Shown here: positions 59,920 through 64,000 of the stretch, one piece after another
How the letters are laid out: each line of letters begins with the position of its first letter
Numbering within the stretch: the stretch's first letter is position 1
DNA from: Simplicispira suum
Lineage (GTDB): Bacteria; Pseudomonadota; Gammaproteobacteria; Burkholderiales; Burkholderiaceae_C
DNA length: 64,000 nucleotides
Direction: 5' to 3'
Assembly: GCF_003008595.1 (NCBI RefSeq)
Contig: NZ_CP027669.1
Location: 1 to 64,000 of the forward strand
Notes under the pieces: generated by a model
The model's database searches: none
Seen by the model: only the letters and a program-made list of their open reading frames with translations
What the model was told of the DNA's origin: nothing
Position numbers and translations under genes: made by a program

Positions 59920-60516
59920 CTAAAGCTCCGACGAAATCACCGCCCTGAGCAAAGCACTGGCGGGTGCCACCAGCGTGTGCAACTCATGCACGCGCTCCTG
60001 CTCGATGGCTTGCAACACCAGTTCGTGGATGCCGCCCACCACCGCCAGCGCCATGGTGGGCTGCAACGGCGACTTGCGCATGCGCGCACCAGGACGCTGA
60101 TTGACCACTTCGAGCATGAGCGCGGCCAGTTGCTGGTGTACCCGACTGCGCACCGCCAGACCGCTGGCGCCCAGGCCCAGGATCTCGATAAATAGTGTGC
60201 GCAGCAGCACCGGGTTGCGGGCCAGGGCTGCCAGGTAGGCGGCCATGGCCTGCTCCACCTGCGCCTCCCAGTCGCTGCTGGGATTGATCGCGGCGCGAAG
60301 TGCTGCGGTGGCCTCGTCGGTGGCCGCAAGATACAAGGCCATCAGGCATTCGGCCTTGTCACCAAAGTGCTCGTAAAAGGTGCGCCGTGAGACGCTGGCC
60401 TGGCGGACGATGTCGGCAATCGTCGTCTCGGCGTAGCCCTTGTCGGCGACACAACGCGCCATACCGTTCAGCAGGCGGGCCCGGTGCCCAACGGCATCGT
60501 TGCAGTTTTCGTGCAT
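59920..60516 (-). CDS. TetR family transcriptional regulator
   Basis: 198 aa. N-terminal helix-turn-helix (about residues 12-58: LLNGMARCVADKGYAETTIA, then VSRRTFYEHFGDKAEC) and an all-helical ligand domain. It is divergent from the TolC/HlyD/ABC-2 operon; two GGTAC palindromes in the shared 112-bp gap (60542-60604) are probable operators. ATG 60516 (MHENCNDAVG) is preferred; the frame extends upstream through those operators. It probably represses the exporter until a substrate binds. Confidence 0.92.
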   Translation of the reverse strand: MHENCNDAVGHRARLLNGMARCVADKGYAETTIADIVRQASVSRRTFYEHFGDKAECLMALYLAATDEATAALRAAINPSSDWEAQVEQAMAAYLAALARNPVLLRTLFIEILGLGASGLAVRSRVHQQLAALMLEVVNQRPGARMRKSPLQPTMALAVVGGIHELVLQAIEQERVHELHTLVAPASALLRAVISSEL

Positions 60517-60541
60517 GGTTATTTCACTCTCCGGATCAATC

Positions 60542-60604
60542 GGTACTTGACAGTACCACATCTTTCTTCGATGATTCACGCCGTTTGGTACTCTTCGGTA
60601 CCAG
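60542..60604 (+). promoter_or_regulatory. Promoter and twin GGTAC operators of the export operon
   Basis: -35 TTGACA (60547-60552) and -10 GATGAT (60570-60575) are 17 bp apart. A perfect palindrome GGTACT-TGAC-AGTACC (60542-60557) covers the -35. A second, TGGTAC-TCTTCG-GTACCA (about 60586-60603), lies just after the start site. This layout suits a TetR dimer at each site. Confidence 0.7.
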
Positions 60605-60628
60605 CGCATGTCTCCGAGTTACTTTGTC

Positions 60629-62032
60629 ATGAAATCACTTTTCGCGCCCCGCGCGCTCCCTCTTGCTGGCGCAGCTGCTTTGTGTCTCTTGGCACAGGCG
60701 GCCAGTGCCGCGCCCATGGACTTCGCCACCGCCCTGCAGCACATGGACGCGTCGTCCGACCGCTTGGCGGCCTCGTACCTGGCCGTGAACAGTGCCGCGC
60801 AGCAGCGCCGCGCCATCGAACGCCTGGGCGGCCCCAGCGTGAGCCTGACCGGCGCTGCCTACGCCTACAACGCCAACCTGAACCTGGACCTGAACCCGCT
60901 GGGCCAGGCGCTGCCGGGCATGCTTGCTCAACTGCCACCGCAGCTGGGCGGCATGGTGGCGCAGCTGCCCCATCTTCCGGCCAGCTACACGCTCAACCGC
61001 CACCGGACGGACGCCACAGCCTCGGTCAACGCCGTCTGGCCGATTTACCTGGGCGGCGCCAGCGAAGCCGCACGCGGCCTGGCCGACGCCCGCACCCGCG
61101 AAGCGCAAGCCGACAGCACACGCGTGAACGACGAACTGGCCACGCTGCTGGTACAGCGCTACTTTGGCGCCCAACTGGCCAACCGCGCCGCGACGCTGCG
61201 CGAAGCCGCGCTGCACAGCATTGAGCAGCACGACGCCGCCGCGCAAAAAATGATGGACGCCGGCGTCATTGCCAAAGTCGAGCGCCTGCAAGCCCGCTCG
61301 GCCCTGGAAGACGCGCGCAAAAGCGCGCAAAAGGCCCGCGACGACGCCGACCTGGCCGGCACCGCCCTTGCGCGCGCGGCCCGCGTGGAAGAGCGCCTGG
61401 AACCGACCAGCCCGCTGTTTGTCATCAGCCAGGCCGTCGAACCCCTGCCTTACTTCATCGACGCCGCGCTGGCGCACCACCCCGGTTTGGCCAAAGTTGC
61501 CGCCAAAAAGGCGCAGGCCGGCCAGTTGCACGCCGCCGAAGAAGCGCTGCGCCGCCCCCAGGTGTTTGCCTTTGGCCAGCGCGAGCTCAAAAGCGGCAAC
61601 GCCGACTGGGTCGCCGGCATTGCCGTGCGCTGGACTCTGTGGGATTCGATTGACCGCAACGCCCTGCAAGCTTCGTCACAAGCCAAGATTGACCAGGCCG
61701 AGCGCACCGGCGCCCAGGCGCGCAGCGACATCGCCCTGCTGGTAGAAAAAAACTGGCTGGCACTGGAGCAAGCCCGCCGCCAATACTTCGCCCAGCAAGC
61801 CGGGGTGGATCTGTCCGCCGAAGTGCTTCGGCTGCGGGAGTCCGGCCTGCGCGAAGGCACCAGCACCACGCTGGACTTGATTGACGCGCAACTGAACAAC
61901 GCCAAAGTGTTGACCGAGCGCGCCCAGGCCGCGCACGACTACGTGCTGGCGCTGGCCGCGCTGCTTGAGAGCAGCGGCTTGTCGGACGAATTTGCAAACT
62001 ACATGGCGCGAGCCGACGTGAAGGTGGATTGA
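60629..62032 (+). CDS. TolC family outer membrane efflux protein
   Basis: 467 aa. A signal peptide (PLAGAAALCLLAQAASAAP) is followed by two OEP repeats rich in Ala/Leu coiled-coil helices. GGASEAARGLADARTREA and VGIAVRW-like AGIAVRWTLWDSIDRNAL, then EGTSTTLDLIDAQLNNAKV, are typical. It should be the outer membrane duct of a tripartite exporter with the HlyD and ABC-2 genes that follow. ATG 60629 gives a compact signal peptide; an ATG at 60608 is the alternative. It stops one base before the HlyD start. Confidence 0.92.
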   Translation: MKSLFAPRALPLAGAAALCLLAQAASAAPMDFATALQHMDASSDRLAASYLAVNSAAQQRRAIERLGGPSVSLTGAAYAYNANLNLDLNPLGQALPGMLAQLPPQLGGMVAQLPHLPASYTLNRHRTDATASVNAVWPIYLGGASEAARGLADARTREAQADSTRVNDELATLLVQRYFGAQLANRAATLREAALHSIEQHDAAAQKMMDAGVIAKVERLQARSALEDARKSAQKARDDADLAGTALARAARVEERLEPTSPLFVISQAVEPLPYFIDAALAHHPGLAKVAAKKAQAGQLHAAEEALRRPQVFAFGQRELKSGNADWVAGIAVRWTLWDSIDRNALQASSQAKIDQAERTGAQARSDIALLVEKNWLALEQARRQYFAQQAGVDLSAEVLRLRESGLREGTSTTLDLIDAQLNNAKVLTERAQAAHDYVLALAALLESSGLSDEFANYMARADVKVD

Positions 62033-62033
62033 G

Positions 62034-63017
62034 ATGAACGCAAAGACAAAAGCCGCCGCAGCGGTCACCCTGGGCCTGGCCGTGGCGGCCTTCACCGGCT
62101 ACGGCCTGTGGCAGGCCGCCCAGCCCGCACCCGAGGTGTTCCAGGGCCAGATGGAAGCGCGCGAAGCCGACATCGCCCCCAAACTCAGCGCCCGCATTGC
62201 CGAAGTGCTGGTGAAAGAAGGCGACCAGATCGCCGTGGGCACGCCGCTGCTGCGGCTCGACAGCCCCGAAGTCGCCGCCAAGATGGCCCAGGCCACGGCC
62301 GCCCAGGCGGCAGCGCAGGCGGTGGCCAGCAAGGCCGCGCACGGCGCCCGCCCGCAAGAAATTGAAATGGCCCGCCTGACCTGGCAGCGCGCCCAGACGG
62401 CCGCTGAGTTGGCCGACACCTCGTTTCGCCGCGTGGAAGGCCTGGCTCGAGAAGGCCTGATTGCCGCCCAAAAACGCGACGAGGCCGACGCCAACCGCAA
62501 GGCCAGCCGGGATCAGGCGCTGGCCGCCAAGGCGCAGTACGACATGGCCCGCGCCGGCGCCCGCCCCGAAGACCAGGCGGCGGCCGCCGCACAGGCCCGC
62601 CAAGTGGCCGGCGTGGTGGCCGAAGTGCAGGCCGCTCAGGCCGAGACCGAGCTCAAAAGCCCGGTGGCCGGCGAAGTCGCCAAGGTGCTGGCGCGCGTGG
62701 GTGAACTCTCGCCCCAGGGCGTGGCCGTGGTGTCGGTGGTCGACCTGTCGGACCAGTGGGTGGTGCTGAACGTGCGCGAAGACCGGCTGCAGCGCTTTGC
62801 CGTGGGCAGCGAGTTCGACGCCACCCTGCCCGCGCTGGGCGAGCAGACGGTGCGCTTCAAGGTGTACGCCAACAGCGTGCTGCCCGACTTTGCCACCTGG
62901 CGCAGCACACGCGCCGGCCAGGGCTTTGACGTGCGCACCTTCGAAGTGCGCGCCCGCCCCGTAACCGCCCTGCCGGGCGCACGCCCCGGCATGAGCGTCT
63001 TGGTCAAAAATACATAA
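62034..63017 (+). CDS. HlyD/EmrA family membrane fusion protein
   Basis: 327 aa. N-terminal signal anchor (about 5-27), lipoyl-like half motif VFQGQMEAREADIAPKLSAR and IAEVLVKEGDQIAVG, a long Ala/Gln-rich helical hairpin (about 80-200), the second lipoyl half (ELKSPVAGEVAKVLARVGE), and a beta-barrel domain. It bridges inner membrane permease and TolC. It is of the YbhG/YhiI type that pairs with ABC-2 permeases. It ends next to a dispersed repeat. Confidence 0.92.
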   Translation: MNAKTKAAAAVTLGLAVAAFTGYGLWQAAQPAPEVFQGQMEAREADIAPKLSARIAEVLVKEGDQIAVGTPLLRLDSPEVAAKMAQATAAQAAAQAVASKAAHGARPQEIEMARLTWQRAQTAAELADTSFRRVEGLAREGLIAAQKRDEADANRKASRDQALAAKAQYDMARAGARPEDQAAAAAQARQVAGVVAEVQAAQAETELKSPVAGEVAKVLARVGELSPQGVAVVSVVDLSDQWVVLNVREDRLQRFAVGSEFDATLPALGEQTVRFKVYANSVLPDFATWRSTRAGQGFDVRTFEVRARPVTALPGARPGMSVLVKNT

Positions 63018-63071
63018 TAAATTGGCCTCTAGCGCAATCTCCATAAGCGCTAATAGCTATGAATTCAATAG
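63018..63071 (+). repeat. Dispersed ~55-bp repeat, copy 11, supplying an ATG
   Basis: AAATTGGCCTCTAGCGC, then AAGCGCTAATAGCTATG and AATTCAATAGTA. It lies between the HlyD gene and the permease gene; the permease start codon (63059) is inside it. Confidence 0.85.
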
Positions 63072-64000
63072 TACACAGTGCCCGGCGTGAAGTCTGGCGC
63101 CTGCGCCAAAGCTCCTGGGACCTGGCCATGATCACCTGGGTGCCGCTGCTGGCCGTGGCGCTGCTGTGGTGGATTTTTTCTGCCGGCGTACCGCACGACC
63201 TGCCCATCGGCGTGCAGGACGAAGACCATTCCGCGCTCTCGCGCCAGCTCACCCGCATGCTGGACGCCACGCCCGGCTTGCACGTGGCGCGGCCCGTGAA
63301 CGGCAGCCTGGAGGCCCAGGCCGCGCTGCGCAGCACAGACGTTTACGCCGTTGTGGTGGTGCCGCGTGGCATCTCCAACGACGTGAAGCAGGGCCGGGTG
63401 GGTGAGGTCACGCTCTTGCACAACGCCCAGCTGGGCACGCATTCGGGACTGATCCAGCGCGACGTGCGCGCCGCCGTCGGCACGCTCTCGGCCGGCGTCG
63501 AGCTGGCGGCCCGCGCCAAGCGGGGCGAGAGCGCGCTGGCCGCGCGCGTGAGCATGGACCCGATCCACACGCAGCTGGTGGGCCTTTTCAACGTGGCCGG
63601 CAACTACGAGCAGTTCCTGGCCTCGGCCCTGGTGCCGGCGCTGCTGCACATCCTGGCCATGACGGCCGGTGCCTGGGCTGTGGGCCGCGAACTGCGCGAT
63701 GGCAGCCTGCGCGACTGGCTCGGCGAAAGCGGCCACCCCGTACGCACCGCTGGCGCCCTGCTAGGCAAGCTGCTCTGGCCTTGGTTGAGCCTCACGCTCG
63801 TCGGCTTGCTTACGCTGGTGTGGTTCACCTGGGGGCGCGGCTGGCACCCGCTGGGCAGCGTCGCCTGGGTGGCGGCGGCGCTGGCGTTGCTGGTAGGCCT
63901 GTCGGTGGTGTCGGGCGCCCTGCTGGCCGCGCTGACGCGCTCGCTGCGCATGGCGTTGTCGGGTGTCGGCTTTTTTTCGGCGCCGGCGTTTGCCTTCAGT
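63059..64000 (+). CDS. ABC-2 type transporter permease (3' partial)
   Basis: 314 codons are present and the frame is still open at the window end. The first residues (MNSIVHSARR) lead to EVWRLRQSSWDLAMITW and a first membrane helix (VPLLAVALLWWIFSAGVP), a large extracellular loop with LPIGVQDEDHSALSRQLTRM and QLGTHSGLIQRDVRAAVGT, then several helices (from about residue 185). This is the YhhJ/YbhR-like ABC-2 permease that follows TolC and HlyD genes in drug exporters. ATG 63059 lies in a dispersed repeat and has no good ribosome binding site. No ATPase gene precedes it; one may follow or be fused. Confidence 0.88.
   Translation, partial: MNSIVHSARREVWRLRQSSWDLAMITWVPLLAVALLWWIFSAGVPHDLPIGVQDEDHSALSRQLTRMLDATPGLHVARPVNGSLEAQAALRSTDVYAVVVVPRGISNDVKQGRVGEVTLLHNAQLGTHSGLIQRDVRAAVGTLSAGVELAARAKRGESALAARVSMDPIHTQLVGLFNVAGNYEQFLASALVPALLHILAMTAGAWAVGRELRDGSLRDWLGESGHPVRTAGALLGKLLWPWLSLTLVGLLTLVWFTWGRGWHPLGSVAWVAAALALLVGLSVVSGALLAALTRSLRMALSGVGFFSAPAFAFS

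Overview
The window is a dense, GC-rich bacterial chromosome segment. Gene content and order point to a betaproteobacterium of the order Burkholderiales, most likely family Comamonadaceae. The pointers are selO-msrB-yciB-bolA-PPIase, map-glnD, aat-bpt, ilvBNC-pssA-leuA, nadE-PII, sufBCDSUT, and an ECF sigma/DUF3619/DUF3106/RDD string. I do not assign a genus. Nothing looks like a prophage, plasmid, CRISPR array or intact insertion sequence.

Layout. 1-2362: oxidative repair and envelope string (selO end, msrB, yciB, bolA, PPIase) closed by a terminator. 2361-4812: a DUF1624 membrane protein, tRNA-Pro, a second-type infA, and a frameshifted psd. 4994-10386: metY, then two tandem paralogous membrane diguanylate cyclases. 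10458-18038 (minus strand): ergothioneine genes egtD-egtB, a DUF808 protein, purL. 18195-23509: map, glnD, a universal stress protein, peptide deformylase, a DUF454 protein. 23557-28031: two identical tRNA-Asn genes, a divergent LysR/pirin pair, aat-bpt, an IclR regulator. 28060-37299 (minus strand): a D-Ala-D-Ala endopeptidase, then a branched-chain amino acid block ilvB-ilvN-ilvC-pssA followed by two different 2-isopropylmalate synthases. The first of these sits behind a leucine leader peptide and attenuator. 37539-41028: ECF sigma/DUF3619/DUF3106/RDD, dgkA, LOG. 41043-44370: PII, nadE, a COG3146-type acyltransferase. 44513-50287: complete sufBCDSUT operon. 50348-52508: DUF2249 and nnrS divergent from nsrR. 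52602-59906: a chemoreceptor, soluble and membrane pyrophosphatases, a DUF1631 protein. 59920-64000: a TetR regulator divergent from a TolC/HlyD/ABC-2 export operon that runs off the window.

Functional links. GlnD and its PII target are both encoded here. NsrR, NnrS and DUF2249 form a nitric-oxide response unit with a near-perfect NsrR box. A very similar palindrome lies over the -10 element of the suf promoter, suggesting that NO-sensitive repression is coupled to Fe-S cluster assembly. Leucine supply looks controlled by transcription attenuation: a 17-codon leader with four Leu codons, three of them CTA, is followed by a terminator.

The most striking unexplained structure is a dispersed, roughly 55-bp, AT-richer, partly palindromic repeat. 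It occurs about eleven times, mostly between genes. One copy lies in frame inside the COG3146 gene, a probable worn copy lies inside nadE, and another supplies the start codon of the ABC permease. Two genes (psd and the DUF2249 gene) each look one base short in a homopolymer run, so read error or real decay must be separated before they are called pseudogenes.
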